Shown here: piece by piece, positions 44,221 through 54,517 of the stretch
Layout of the letters: each line of letters begins with the position of its first letter
How positions within the stretch are numbered: position 1 is the stretch's first letter
NCBI GenBank assembly: GCA_964203275.1
Contig: CAXNMF010000003.1
Location: forward strand, 124,001 to 188,000
Reading direction: 5' to 3'
Source of the DNA: Ga0077527 sp945862135
GTDB taxonomy: Bacteria; Pseudomonadota; Gammaproteobacteria; Burkholderiales; SG8-41
DNA: 64,000 nt
Notes under the pieces: generated by a model
The model's database searches: none
What the model was told of the DNA's origin: nothing
What the model saw: the letters and a program-made list of their open reading frames with translations, nothing else
Program-made: the position numbers and the translations under genes

Positions 44221-45429
44221 CTATTTCGTCGCCACCGCTACCGGCGCACCGTCGCGCAGGCCAGGCGGCGGACGCAGAACCAGCTTGTCGCCGGCAGCCA
44301 CCTTCCCGGTGACTTCGACAAGATCGCCGATTTTCATACCCGTTTTCACCGCAACCTGCACGGCCTTGCTCTCGCGAATCACAAACACAACACTGCCGCC
44401 ATCACGTTCAACCACCGCTGCAGGCTGGGCAACAGTACGCGCCGTGCGTTCCTCCTGCGGCAATTCCTTCTCCAGAAATGCCACCTTCGCACTCATCTCC
44501 GGCAGGATGCGGGCATCCGGTTCAACAAAACGCACCTTGACCATCACCGTCGCCTTGGCACGGTCCACGGTCGGCACCGTACGCTGCACCACGCCGCGGA
44601 AGCGCTGGTCAGGCAAAGCATCGAGCTGGATTTCGCAGGGCTGACCGACCTTGACCTTGGTCAGATTGGCTTCCGACACATCGGCTTCGACTTCCAGCGT
44701 CGACATGTCAGCCATGGTCACCACCGCCGCCTGCGAACCCAGCGCCGAAGAGAATGGCGTTATGACATCGCCTACATTGGCGTTCTTGGTCAGCACCACA
44801 CCGTCAAACGGCGCGCGGATCAGCGTTTGCTCGACGGCGACCTGCGCAACGCGCAGATTGGCCTCGGCCACGGCAATCGAAGCCTTGTAGCCGCTCAGCG
44901 CCGCTAGCGCTTTTTCATGCCGCGCCACCACAGTGTCATGTGCTGCGGCCGACACAAATTTTTTCTCCAGCAGATCACGCGAGCGGGTCATCGCACGCAC
45001 CGCTTCCTTCAATTCGGCGTCGCCCTGCTCCAGATTGGCGCGGGCCACGCGCACACTGGCTGCAGCCTGCTGCATCTGTGCCGTCACATCATTGCTTTCC
45101 AGCCGCGCAACCACCTCGCCGGCCTTGACCACACTGCCTTCGCGCACATTCAGCCATTCCAGCCGGCCGGTCGCTTTCGACGCCACGGCGGCCTTGCGCT
45201 GGGCCACCACATAACCGGTGGCATTAAGCAGCGTTTGGGCCTGTGACGGATAAGCCTGGGAGACGGTGGCGGTTTCTACGGCCAGCGGGGCATTTCGGGC
45301 GTAGAGGGCATACGCGCCACCGGTCGCAAGCGCGATCAGCAGCAGCCACCACCATCGAAAACGCAGCCGTGAAGCGGCGCGCGGCGCATTGCGGTCTATT
45401 CGCAGTCGGGAGAGGTCTTGGTCAGCCAA
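44221..45429 (-). CDS. HlyD-family periplasmic adaptor of the ABC exporter
   Basis: 402 residues, start TTG 45429 (no better ATG nearby). One N-terminal membrane helix (W-W-L-L-L-I-A-L-A-T-G-G) is followed by a lipoyl domain split around a coiled-coil hairpin (A-R-A-N-L-E-Q-G-D-A-E-L to V-A-E-A-N-L-R-V-A), then beta-barrel and C-terminal domains. This is the MacA-type partner for MacB-like exporters. No outer-membrane channel gene is adjacent, so a shared TolC is expected. Divergent from gcdH. Confidence 0.92.
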   Translation of the reverse strand: MADQDLSRLRIDRNAPRAASRLRFRWWWLLLIALATGGAYALYARNAPLAVETATVSQAYPSQAQTLLNATGYVVAQRKAAVASKATGRLEWLNVREGSVVKAGEVVARLESNDVTAQMQQAAASVRVARANLEQGDAELKEAVRAMTRSRDLLEKKFVSAAAHDTVVARHEKALAALSGYKASIAVAEANLRVAQVAVEQTLIRAPFDGVVLTKNANVGDVITPFSSALGSQAAVVTMADMSTLEVEADVSEANLTKVKVGQPCEIQLDALPDQRFRGVVQRTVPTVDRAKATVMVKVRFVEPDARILPEMSAKVAFLEKELPQEERTARTVAQPAAVVERDGGSVVFVIRESKAVQVAVKTGMKIGDLVEVTGKVAAGDKLVLRPPPGLRDGAPVAVATK

Positions 45430-45482
45430 AATGATCTAGAATCGAATAACTATCACAACCTGCATTGTATCCGGAGACCCCG

Positions 45483-46676
<1,194 letters not shown>

Positions 46677-46734
46677 CCATAGTAAATAACCACCAAAAAA
46701 AGCCGTTAACCGGCAATGCCGGAGGAGATAACCA

Positions 46735-47598
46735 ATGTTGGACATTCGCCCCACTGGCGCTGCGCTTGGCGCCGAAATCCGCGGTATCGACCTGGCACAA
46801 CCGCTTTCCGATGCTGTGTTTCGTGCAGTCGAAGACGCACTGCACGAACACGAAGTTATTTTTTTCCGGGGCCAGAAACTCACGCCCGAAGCACACATCT
46901 CGTTGAGCCGGCGTTTCGGCGAACTTGAACTGCACCTGCGCAAGGACTGCTGCAAGCCGGGTTACCCTGAAATCTTCGTGGTCTCCAACGTCATCGAAAA
47001 CGGCAAACCGATCGGCACACAGGATGCCGGCCTGTTCTGGCACTCCGACCTGGCCTATATGGCCGTGCCCAGCCGCGGATCGCTGTTTTACGCTCTCGAA
47101 ATCCCGCACGATGAAAGCGGCAAGCCGCTGGGTGACACGATGTTCGCAAGCATGACTGCAGCCTGGAACGCATTGCCGGACGATCTTCGGCGCACAATCG
47201 CCGGTCGCCGCGCAGTGACCTCCTATGCCAAAGGTTATTACCGCGACCGCAATAGCGGACCGAGGCCGCCACTGACTGAGGCGCAGAAAGCTCGCACCCC
47301 GGATGTCGAGCATCCGATCATGCGCACCCACCCCTACACTCGAAAACCCTGCCTGTTCATCAACGAAGGCTACACATCCCAGATCCCCGATCTGCCACAG
47401 GAAGAGTCCGACCGCATCCTCAACATGCTGTTCGAGCACGCCGCGCGACCGGAGTTTGTCTACCGCCACAGCTGGCGCGCCGGTGACTTCCTGATCTGGG
47501 ATAACGCCTCAACCCAGCACCGGGCCGTGTTCGACTACGCGTTGCCACAACGCCGGCGCATGGAACGCACCACGCTGACCGGCTCGCCGCCGTTCTGA
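46735..47598 (+). CDS. TauD/TfdA-family 2-oxoglutarate-dependent dioxygenase
   Basis: 287 residues with GGAGGAG before the ATG. Fe ligands are the H-x-D pair in W-H-S-D-L-A-Y and the late His in T-Q-H-R-A-V-F-D-Y, whose Arg also binds 2-oxoglutarate. Size and opening (L-D-I-R-P-T-G-A-A-L-G-A-E-I-R-G-I-D-L) match TauD/TfdA. Hydroxylation of a sulfonate, a carboxylic acid or, next to gcdH, an acyl intermediate is possible; not decidable from sequence. Confidence 0.93.
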   Translation: MLDIRPTGAALGAEIRGIDLAQPLSDAVFRAVEDALHEHEVIFFRGQKLTPEAHISLSRRFGELELHLRKDCCKPGYPEIFVVSNVIENGKPIGTQDAGLFWHSDLAYMAVPSRGSLFYALEIPHDESGKPLGDTMFASMTAAWNALPDDLRRTIAGRRAVTSYAKGYYRDRNSGPRPPLTEAQKARTPDVEHPIMRTHPYTRKPCLFINEGYTSQIPDLPQEESDRILNMLFEHAARPEFVYRHSWRAGDFLIWDNASTQHRAVFDYALPQRRRMERTTLTGSPPF

Positions 47599-47609
47599 AC
47601 GAACAGACC

Positions 47610-48494
47610 ATGATCAATCACCTGCGCCAGCTTGCACTGATCGCCTTGTTATGCCTGGCCACAGCACTGGGCGCCGAACCCTATCCCGCCGGCAGCAGCC
47701 AGCGCAGTGTCAGCATCGACGGCGAAACCATTGAGCTGTTTGCCTACAAGCCGGCAGATTACAAAGGAGGTCCTGTGCTGCTGGTGCTGCACGGCCTTGG
47801 TACCAATGCGCCGGGTTACCGCAATTACGCCATTCCGATCGCGGACCAGCTTGGCATGCTGGTCATCGCTCCCTTGTTCGACCGCAAACGCTTTCCGACC
47901 TGGCGTTACCAGACCGGCGGCATCGTGCGCGACCAGCGGGTGGAAGGCGAATTCATGGTCGAACCCGAAGCACGCTGGATGGGACGCACTTTCCTCGACA
48001 TCATTGATGCCGTGCGCGCTGCCGAAGGCCGCTCAGACCTCGGCTACTCGCTGATTGGCCACTCCGCCGGCGGCCAGACCCTGTCTCGATTTGCGGCATT
48101 CATGCCGCATAACGCAAAACATATCGTCATCGCCAATCCATCGACTTACCTGTGGCCATCGCGAGAGGAGCGTTTTCCGTACGGCTTCGGCGGCCTGCCG
48201 CACGAACGATCCGACGATGCAGTGCTGCGCCGATATCTGGCGCAGCCGGTGATCATCCTGCTGGGCACGGCGGATGTGAAACGCGGCGGCGACCTTAACG
48301 TGCGCGAAGGCGCCGAGCGCCAGGGTTACAACCGACTGGAACGCGGCCACAACGCCTTTCGCGCAGCGCAACAGCTGGCTCAGCAGCGCGGCTGGACCTT
48401 TAATTGGAAACTGGTCGAAGTTCCGGACGTCGGCCACAGCGCGCGGCGTATGCTGGGCAGTGCCCAGGCACAAGCCGCGCTCTCACGCGACTGA
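47610..48494 (+). CDS. exported alpha/beta hydrolase
   Basis: 294 residues with a signal peptide ending L-G-A. The alpha/beta fold shows L-V-L-H-G-L-G-T-N (oxyanion region), nucleophile elbow G-H-S-A-G-G, an Asp in L-L-G-T-A-D and the catalytic His in V-G-H-S. Overall it resembles the PHB-depolymerase/feruloyl-esterase-like group that acts on polymers or esters outside the cytoplasm. It is 12 bp after the dioxygenase and convergent with terC. Confidence 0.85.
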   Translation: MINHLRQLALIALLCLATALGAEPYPAGSSQRSVSIDGETIELFAYKPADYKGGPVLLVLHGLGTNAPGYRNYAIPIADQLGMLVIAPLFDRKRFPTWRYQTGGIVRDQRVEGEFMVEPEARWMGRTFLDIIDAVRAAEGRSDLGYSLIGHSAGGQTLSRFAAFMPHNAKHIVIANPSTYLWPSREERFPYGFGGLPHERSDDAVLRRYLAQPVIILLGTADVKRGGDLNVREGAERQGYNRLERGHNAFRAAQQLAQQRGWTFNWKLVEVPDVGHSARRMLGSAQAQAALSRD

Positions 48495-48500
48495 GTCCGC

Positions 48501-49256
48501 CTATTTCGGCAGCACCTTGTGCAGTTCCACCGGCGCGCGTTTCGCACGCATCCGCAGGTTGAGCATTTCCACGACCACCGCAAACGCCATCGCGAAGTAG
48601 ATGTAACCCTTCGGGATATGCATCTCCCAACCCTCACCGATCAGCGCAACACCGACCAGGATCAGGAATGAAAGCGCCAGCATCTTGATCGTCGGGTGAC
48701 GATCCACAAAGGCGCCGATCGGCCCGGCCGCAAAAAGCATCACACCCACGGCAATGATGATGGCCACCACCATGATCGACAGCTCATCAACCATGCCTAC
48801 CGCCGTGATCACCGAGTCCAGTGAAAACACGATATCGATCACCGCAATCTGCGCGATGACCGCGCCGAATGTGGCTGTCGCGGCTGCAACAACATTGCCG
48901 TCATGACCTTCCGTCGGCCCCTCCAGTGAATTGTGGATTTCATGCACGCTTTTCCACAGCAGGAACAGACCGCCGCTGATCAGGATCAGGTCACGACCGG
49001 AAAGCTCATGGGCAAACAACGAAAACAAGGGCGCAGTCAGCGTCATCAGCCATGTCAGCGTGAACAGCAGGCCAATACGCGTCAGCATCGCAAACATCAG
49101 GCCGATATTGCGTGCCTTTGCGCGCTGGGCTTCGGGCAGGCGACCGCAGAGGATGGAAATGAAAATGATGTTGTCGACGCCGAGCACAATTTCCAGTGCC
49201 GTCAGCGTCGCCAGCGCGAGCCATGCATTCGGATCTGCCAGCCATTCCATATGCAA
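48501..49256 (-). CDS. TerC-family integral membrane protein
   Basis: 251 residues with about seven hydrophobic segments and the family blocks E-I-V-L-G-V-D-N-I-I-F-I-S-I, V-I-D-I-V-F-S-L-D-S-V-I-T-A-V-G and V-D-R-H-P-T-I-K-M-L-A-L-S-F-L. The acidic residues in the first two are thought to bind metal; TerC relatives export Mn or help metalate secreted proteins. It is the 250-residue YgaP/YoaE-core size without CBS domains. Confidence 0.93.
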   Translation of the reverse strand: MHMEWLADPNAWLALATLTALEIVLGVDNIIFISILCGRLPEAQRAKARNIGLMFAMLTRIGLLFTLTWLMTLTAPLFSLFAHELSGRDLILISGGLFLLWKSVHEIHNSLEGPTEGHDGNVVAAATATFGAVIAQIAVIDIVFSLDSVITAVGMVDELSIMVVAIIIAVGVMLFAAGPIGAFVDRHPTIKMLALSFLILVGVALIGEGWEMHIPKGYIYFAMAFAVVVEMLNLRMRAKRAPVELHKVLPK

Positions 49257-49266
49257 CCTCTTTATT

Positions 49267-49285
49267 CAATAAAAACAATAATTTA
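49267..49285 (+). repeat. A+T-rich intergenic motif, IHF-like (copy 3)
   Basis: CAATAAAAACAATAATTTA lies just upstream of terC. It fits WATCAANNNNTTR with one mismatch and shares its 5' half with 54339-54354 (opposite strand). Confidence 0.4.
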
Positions 49286-49487
49286 TATACAACCATCAGG
49301 CGGGGAACAGCACTGCACGATTGCGCTGCCGCATTATAGGTCCAGTACGTGATAACAACCATTACACTTCGCAGATGCAAGCGCCCAGATTGCGAAACCG
49401 CCGCCGACCGGCTTGCAGGAAGCTGCTAAAGTCCTTCGCTTTAATTCGCCGTCATTCACCACATCATCCATTCCCGGAACCACTGCC

Positions 49488-50914
49488 ATGTCGACACAAC
49501 CCGCACCCGCCGCAGCGCCCGAAGCCGCCGCCACTCCACTTTCGATCTCGCAACAGATCGCCGAATTCGCGGCAAACCTGACGCCGGATGCGATTCCCGC
49601 GGATGTGCGCGAACGCGCCAAACTGCATGCACTCGATGTCGCCGGCACAGCACTCGCCGCCACCCGTTTCGATTTCGCCCAGCATGCGCTGGCCGGCATC
49701 AGCAACCTTGCCGAAGGCGGCAACAACAGCGTCATCGGCATGAACATCAAGCTGCCTATGCGCGATGCGGTGCTGATGAACGGCATCCTCGCCCACGGCC
49801 TCGATTACGACGATACCCACCCCGGCGCCATCGTCCACCCAACCGCCAGCTCATTTCCCTGTTCGCTGGGCGTCGCCGAAAAACGAGATGCTTCGGGCGC
49901 CGACCTGCTGATGGCCTACATCCTCGGCGTCGAAATTGCCACGCGCCTTGGCGTCGCCGCCGGCGGCACGATGCATACCCAGGGCTTCCACACCACCGGC
50001 ATCGCCGGTCATTTCGGCTGCTCGGTCGCGGCGGGCAAGCTGTTCAAACTCAGCCCGCAACGCCTGCAATATGCACAGGGCTTTGCCGGCAGTACGGCAT
50101 CCGCCATTTCCGAACATCGCGCCGACGGCGCCTGGAACAAACGCCTGCATCCGGCATGGGCCGGCGTCGGCGGCATTACCGCCGCGGGTCTCGCCAGCGG
50201 CGGCTTCGTCGGAACCCGCTGGCCGCTGAAGGCGAAGACGGCATCTTCCGTTCACACACCGGCACCCGCTTCAAGGAAGTCGACATGGGCGCGATGACGC
50301 GCAAGCTGGGTCAGGAGTGGCTGTTCAAGGAAGTCGCGATCAAGCCCTTCCCGATCTGCCACCTGCTGCATGCCTGCGCTGATTCCGCCCTGGCGATCCG
50401 CCGCAAGCACAACATCAAACCGGAAGACATCGTCAAAGTCCGTGCGCTGCTGCACCCCGAGACCTTCCATTACATCGCCGAGCCGCCGGAAATGCGCCGC
50501 CGCCCGGTATCCGACTACATGGCCAAGTTCAGCGTGCAGTTTGTGCTGGCCGCCTGTTTCGTCCGCGGCAAATTTGGTTTTGCCGAACTGGAAACCGATG
50601 CATTGAACGATCCGGCCATTCTCGCGCTGGCACAGAAGGTGAATCACGAAGCCGACCCGGATTCGGCCTTCCCGAAATATTTCTCGGGCGGCGTGGTCGT
50701 CACCACCAAAGACGGCCGCGAACTGGTGCACATGGAAAAAATAAACCGCGGCGCCGGCGAACGCGCGCTGACTGCTGAAGACATCACCGAAAAGTTCTAC
50801 GACAACGCCTCACTGGTGATCTCGAAACCGCAGGCCGAACGCATTCGCGACGCGGTGCTGAACATGGACCGTCACAGCGCCCGCGACCTGGCGCGGGTTC
50901 TGGCTTTGGGCTGA
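49488..50914 (+). CDS. MmgE/PrpD-family protein 1, frameshifted
   Basis: The first part (I-S-Q-Q-I-A-E-F-A-A-N-L, H-G-L-D-Y-D-D-T-H, H-P-T-A-S-S-F-P) and the second (G-E-D-G-I-F-R-S-H, F-P-I-C-H-L-L-H-A, Y-F-S-G-G-V-V-V-T) are in different frames. Restoring one missing base near 50215 gives 475 residues, the usual length for 2-methylcitrate dehydratase-like proteins. Start ATG 49488 begins the protein-like part. The family dehydrates methylcitrate, aconitate or related acids, and many members are unassigned. It is 6 bp upstream of a MaoC-like gene, suggesting joint action on a CoA or hydroxy-acid intermediate. Confidence 0.88.
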
Positions 50915-50920
50915 ACAGAC

Positions 50921-51769
50921 ATGTCCATCGATATGGATCACCTGCGCAGCTGGGTCGGCAAAAAGGAAACGCACGAAGACATCGCCACCGCATTTCCGGT
51001 GGCCGCGCTGGCCGCAACGCTGGACCGCAGGGACCCGCCGCCCAAAACCGGGGATGCGATTCCGCTGAGCGGCCACTGGCTGTATTTCCTCGAAACAGCG
51101 CCGAATGCCGAACTCGGTCATGACGGCCACCCGAAACGCGGCGGCTTCCTGCCGCCGGTATCACTGCCGCGGCGCATGTGGGCCGGCGGCCGCATCGATT
51201 TCCGTGCGCCGGTGCGTGTTGGCGACGTGATTCGCCGCGAATCGGAAATTCTGTCCGTCGAAGCCAAGACAGGCAGCAGCGGCAACCTGGTTTTTGTCAC
51301 GGTACGTCATACGGTGACCTCGGCTGGAACGCTCGCCATCGTCGAGGAACATGACATCGTCTACCGCGATGCCGCCACCAAAGGTGCTGCACCCCCAGCC
51401 GGCAAACCTGCGCCGCAACAGGCGGCTTGGCGGCGAGAAATCGAAACCAATGAAGCGGTGCTGTTCCGTTACTCAGCACTGATTTTCAACGCCCACCGCA
51501 TCCACTACGACATCGACTACTGCCGCGAAGTCGAAGGTTATCCAGGTCTGATCGTGCACGGGCCGCTGCAAACGACATTGCTGCTGGATCTGTGCCGTCG
51601 TCATGACCCGCGTCCTGTACGCACGCTGGATTACCGCGCCACGCACCCGGTGTTCCACCAGGAAAAATTCAGCGTGAACGGCCAGCCGTCCGCAGATGGC
51701 CAGTCCGCAGAGTTATGGACAGCCAACGCCAACGGCAGCTACGCCATGCGCGGAACGGCGACGTTCTAA
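50921..51769 (+). CDS. MaoC-like/FAS1-type hot-dog dehydratase (mesaconyl-C4-CoA hydratase-like)
   Basis: 282 residues with two hot-dog halves. The N-half holds P-P-V-S-L-P-R-R-M-W-A-G-G and F-R-A-P-V-R-V-G-D-V-I. The C-half has the hydratase-2-like R-Y-S-A-L-I-F-N-A-H-R-I-H-Y-D and V-H-G-P-L-Q-T. This layout is known for itaconyl/mesaconyl-C4-CoA hydratases and Htd2-like proteins. Translation is probably coupled to the PrpD-type gene six bases before it. Confidence 0.85.
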   Translation: MSIDMDHLRSWVGKKETHEDIATAFPVAALAATLDRRDPPPKTGDAIPLSGHWLYFLETAPNAELGHDGHPKRGGFLPPVSLPRRMWAGGRIDFRAPVRVGDVIRRESEILSVEAKTGSSGNLVFVTVRHTVTSAGTLAIVEEHDIVYRDAATKGAAPPAGKPAPQQAAWRREIETNEAVLFRYSALIFNAHRIHYDIDYCREVEGYPGLIVHGPLQTTLLLDLCRRHDPRPVRTLDYRATHPVFHQEKFSVNGQPSADGQSAELWTANANGSYAMRGTATF

Positions 51770-51866
51770 ACCATATTCCTGCCTGGCTGCACCCAATGTA
51801 GTCAGGAACAAACAAATCAGCACCATTCGCGCTGACCTGAATGTCCTATTTCGAAAATTGCCAGAA

Positions 51867-51904
51867 CCAATAACAAACCCCGCCGAAGCGGGGTTGTTAT
51901 TGGC
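51867..51904. terminator. hairpin terminator between convergent genes
   Basis: CCAATAACAA and CCCCGC arms pair with GCGGGG and TTGTTATTGG, with one bulged A and a short CGAA loop. It serves the PEP-CTERM gene on the minus strand and possibly the MaoC-like gene. Confidence 0.75.
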
Positions 51905-51913
51905 TGATCCGAC

Positions 51914-52702
51914 TCAGGCGGTTTGCAGTTTCCTGCGCCGCCCACCCCACCCCATCAGACCGAGACCAATTCCCATCATTGCGTATATTTCCGGTTCCGG
52001 CACCGGAGTGATCGGGTTACCGGCGACGGTAATCCCGTCGAATGCCAAGCCAGAACTAAAGGCTTCGTCAGACCAATCTGTTACGCCGAACTCAAGCATA
52101 TAGTTACCTGCACTGGCTATGTTATAGCTTGCCGAGACCCACCCAGAATTGCCACAACCAGTTGAAAAGCAAGAACCACTATCCCCGCCCAACGCCGACC
52201 AATTCGTACCAGGATTGATCGTCACTGAAGCCGGATTAAGAGTCGCATCCGGTGTTGGCATGTCAAAACCCGGAACGATGTCCAAAGTCGGATGGGTACG
52301 CGCGGTAAACAGGATGGCGACTTGCGTCATATCAGCTTTAAGTAGACGCGCCCAGGCATAATCTGCGAAAGAAGTCGAGCCATCGCTCGTGACATAGTTG
52401 AAGCTGAAGTTCAACGCATCATTCGCACTTGCAGAAAACACCGACGATCGCAAGAGGGAACCATCAGTCTCACCACCAAATCCAAACGGACTTACACCGC
52501 TTACACCCCCGTCACTGGAGACATATCCATAGGAACTGCCACCACCCGGGGCCAGCGTTACGACTCCGTCCGCACCCAAGGTTCCATAGTTGCCCACTCC
52601 AGTCCAGCCAGCGGGGATGCCAGAGTTGAATTGCTGGGCAACTGCTGATTGAGCAGTGACCGCCAGGACCGAAGCTACGACTAAACTCTTGATGATCGAC
52701 AT
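51914..52702 (-). CDS. PEP-CTERM sorting-domain protein
   Basis: 262 residues with a signal peptide (cleavage after A-V-A, residue 22) and a C-terminal V-P-E-P-E-I-Y-A-M-M-G-I-G-L-G-L-M-G-W followed by R-R-R-K, the exosortase recognition tripartite tail. The mature part is Gly/Ser-rich and beta-rich with one Cys pair (S-C-F-S-T-G-C-G). Such proteins are processed by EpsH/XrtA exosortases and linked to biofilm and floc formation. No exosortase gene is in the window. Confidence 0.92.
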   Translation of the reverse strand: MSIIKSLVVASVLAVTAQSAVAQQFNSGIPAGWTGVGNYGTLGADGVVTLAPGGGSSYGYVSSDGGVSGVSPFGFGGETDGSLLRSSVFSASANDALNFSFNYVTSDGSTSFADYAWARLLKADMTQVAILFTARTHPTLDIVPGFDMPTPDATLNPASVTINPGTNWSALGGDSGSCFSTGCGNSGWVSASYNIASAGNYMLEFGVTDWSDEAFSSGLAFDGITVAGNPITPVPEPEIYAMMGIGLGLMGWGGRRRKLQTA

Positions 52703-53070
52703 AGATTTCCTTTTTCCTAAGGTTTATTTTATGAAATGAGGCTACCCCATTGAACTTTTTCCGCCATAGTTGGGTGCACTCAATATCGATAGTAGAAACA
52801 TCCCATGGAAACACCTTGCCCACATCGAAGTGCCGAACCATGACAATCATTGACAACATGCCGGCTAAAGCCCTCTGCCGGCCGTTATCAGGCATTCGGA
52901 TATCAACGATGCTGAAAAGCTGAGCGATGGAAAAGCGACCCGTTCAGCGAGTTCCCGCGAACCCGCGTTTGTTGCAGGTTTTTTTGGATATAAAACAATA
53001 GCTTATTGAATTGGGTGCGGGCTCCTGCATTCCCCAGGCAGGAACCTGCAGACAGTAATCAGGGTGCCAT
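52703..53070. other. intergenic region between the PEP-CTERM gene and amt
   Basis: No supportable gene. It should hold the PEP-CTERM promoter. A 9-bp hairpin at 53020-53046 (GGCTCCTGC with GCAGGAACC, one G-T pair) may end the amt transcript, though no T-run follows it closely. Confidence 0.45.
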
Positions 53071-54273
53071 TTACCAGTTCGGCTCGCGGTCCGGGGTCGC
53101 CGTAATCTTGTGGATCGACAAATCAGAGCCGTTGAACTCCTGCTCACGATCAAGGCGTATACCCACCGTTGACTTCAGCACGCCGTAAACCACAAATCCG
53201 CCGACCAGCGCGATCACGATGCCAAGTCCGGTACCGATCAACTGCGCAGTCATGTTGACGCCGCCCAGCCCCCCCAGCGCCTTCGAGCCGAAGATGCCGC
53301 AGGCAATGCCGCCCCATGCACCACACAGGCCATGCAGCGGCCACACGCCCAGCACATCGTCGATCTTCAGCTTGTTCTGGGTCAGCGTGAACATATAGAC
53401 AAACAGGCCGCCCGCAATGCCACCCGTCGCCAGCGCGCCTGCCGGGTGCATGACATCAGAACCCGCGCATACCGCCACCAGTCCGGCCAGCGGACCGTTG
53501 TGGACAAAGCCCGGATCATTGCGTCCCACGATCAGCGCAACAACAATCCCGCCCGACATCGCCATCAGCGAATTGACGGCAACAAGCCCGGAAATCTTGT
53601 CGATGGTCTGCGCCGACATCACATTGAATCCGAACCAGCCCACGGTCAGGATCCACGCACCCAGCGCAAGGAAGGGGATGCTCGACGGCGGATGCGCAGC
53701 GATCATGCCGTCTTTCGTGTAACGGCCGATGCGCGGTCCGAGCAGAATCACCGCCCCCAGTGCAATCCAGCCACCCACTGCATGAACCACGACAGAGCCG
53801 GCAAAATCGTGGAACTTGTTTCCGGTCGTCGCTTCGATCCACGGCTGTATGCCAAAGCGGTCATTCCAGGCGATGCCCTCGAAAAAGGGATAGATGAAAC
53901 CGACGATCACCATCGTCGCAATCAGTTGCGGATTGAACTTCGCGCGTTCCGCAATACCACCGGAAATGATCGCCGGCACTGCCGCCGCAAAAGTCAGCAG
54001 GAAAAAGAACTTGGTGACTTCGAAACCGCTTTTCTCCGCCAATTGCTCTGCACCGACCATGAACGACACGCCATAGGCGACGCCATAGCCAATGAAAAAA
54101 TAAACAATGGTCGATACCGCAAAATCGGTGAGTATCTTCACCAGGGCATTGACCTGGTTTTTGCGACGCACGGTGCCCACTTCCAGAAACGCAAAGCCCG
54201 AGTGCATGGCCAGAACCATGATCGCGCCCAGCAATATGAACAGCGTGTCGGTACTGACTTTTACGGCTTCCAT
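53071..54273 (-). CDS. amt: ammonium transporter
   Basis: 400 residues from ATG 54273, with GGGGGAG upstream. There is no cleavable signal; eleven membrane helices run through F-L-E-V-G-T-V-R-R-K-N, G-G-I-A-E-R-A-K, D-F-A-G-S-V-V-V-H-A-V-G-G (first pore His) and V-W-P-L-H-G-L-C-G-A-W-G-G-I (second pore His). It takes up ammonium. PII normally docks on such channels; the glnB-like gene lies 16 kb away. NtrC sites and a sigma-54 promoter precede it, so induction under nitrogen limitation is expected. Confidence 0.96.
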   Translation of the reverse strand: MEAVKVSTDTLFILLGAIMVLAMHSGFAFLEVGTVRRKNQVNALVKILTDFAVSTIVYFFIGYGVAYGVSFMVGAEQLAEKSGFEVTKFFFLLTFAAAVPAIISGGIAERAKFNPQLIATMVIVGFIYPFFEGIAWNDRFGIQPWIEATTGNKFHDFAGSVVVHAVGGWIALGAVILLGPRIGRYTKDGMIAAHPPSSIPFLALGAWILTVGWFGFNVMSAQTIDKISGLVAVNSLMAMSGGIVVALIVGRNDPGFVHNGPLAGLVAVCAGSDVMHPAGALATGGIAGGLFVYMFTLTQNKLKIDDVLGVWPLHGLCGAWGGIACGIFGSKALGGLGGVNMTAQLIGTGLGIVIALVGGFVVYGVLKSTVGIRLDREQEFNGSDLSIHKITATPDREPNW

Positions 54274-54311
54274 TATTGTGTTCTCCCCCGAGAAATTAAC
54301 CGGTCGTACAA

Positions 54312-54327
54312 AGCAAGGCACGTTCCA
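54312..54327 (-). promoter_or_regulatory. sigma-54 promoter of amt
   Basis: On the minus strand TGGAACG-TGCC-TTGCT matches the -24/-12 consensus TGGCACG-N4-TTGCW at all but one position, with the exact GG-GC spacing, about 40 bp before the amt start codon. Confidence 0.8.
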
Positions 54328-54380
54328 TAATGCAGATCATTGTTTTTATTGAATATTATTATTCACACCCTATCAATACA

Positions 54381-54395
54381 GCACTTTATTGGTGC
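54381..54395. promoter_or_regulatory. NtrC binding site, promoter-proximal
   Basis: Read on the minus strand, GCACCAATAAAGTGC fits the NtrC pattern GCAC-N7-GTGC. It is about 60 bp upstream of the sigma-54 promoter. Confidence 0.75.
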
Positions 54396-54410
54396 CTTTT
54401 ACAAAAATGC

Positions 54411-54425
54411 GCACATTATTGGTGC
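54411..54425. promoter_or_regulatory. NtrC binding site, promoter-distal
   Basis: GCACCAATAATGTGC on the minus strand, 14 of 15 bases identical to the proximal site and exactly 30 bp from it, so both lie on one DNA face for cooperative binding. Confidence 0.75.
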
Positions 54426-54517
54426 ACTCCGTCGTTAACACTGACCGGTAACCCACTCACCGCGCTTCAGTCGCAATACCATCCGTAAATCATTGAATAT
54501 TGATATATTCCTCAGTC

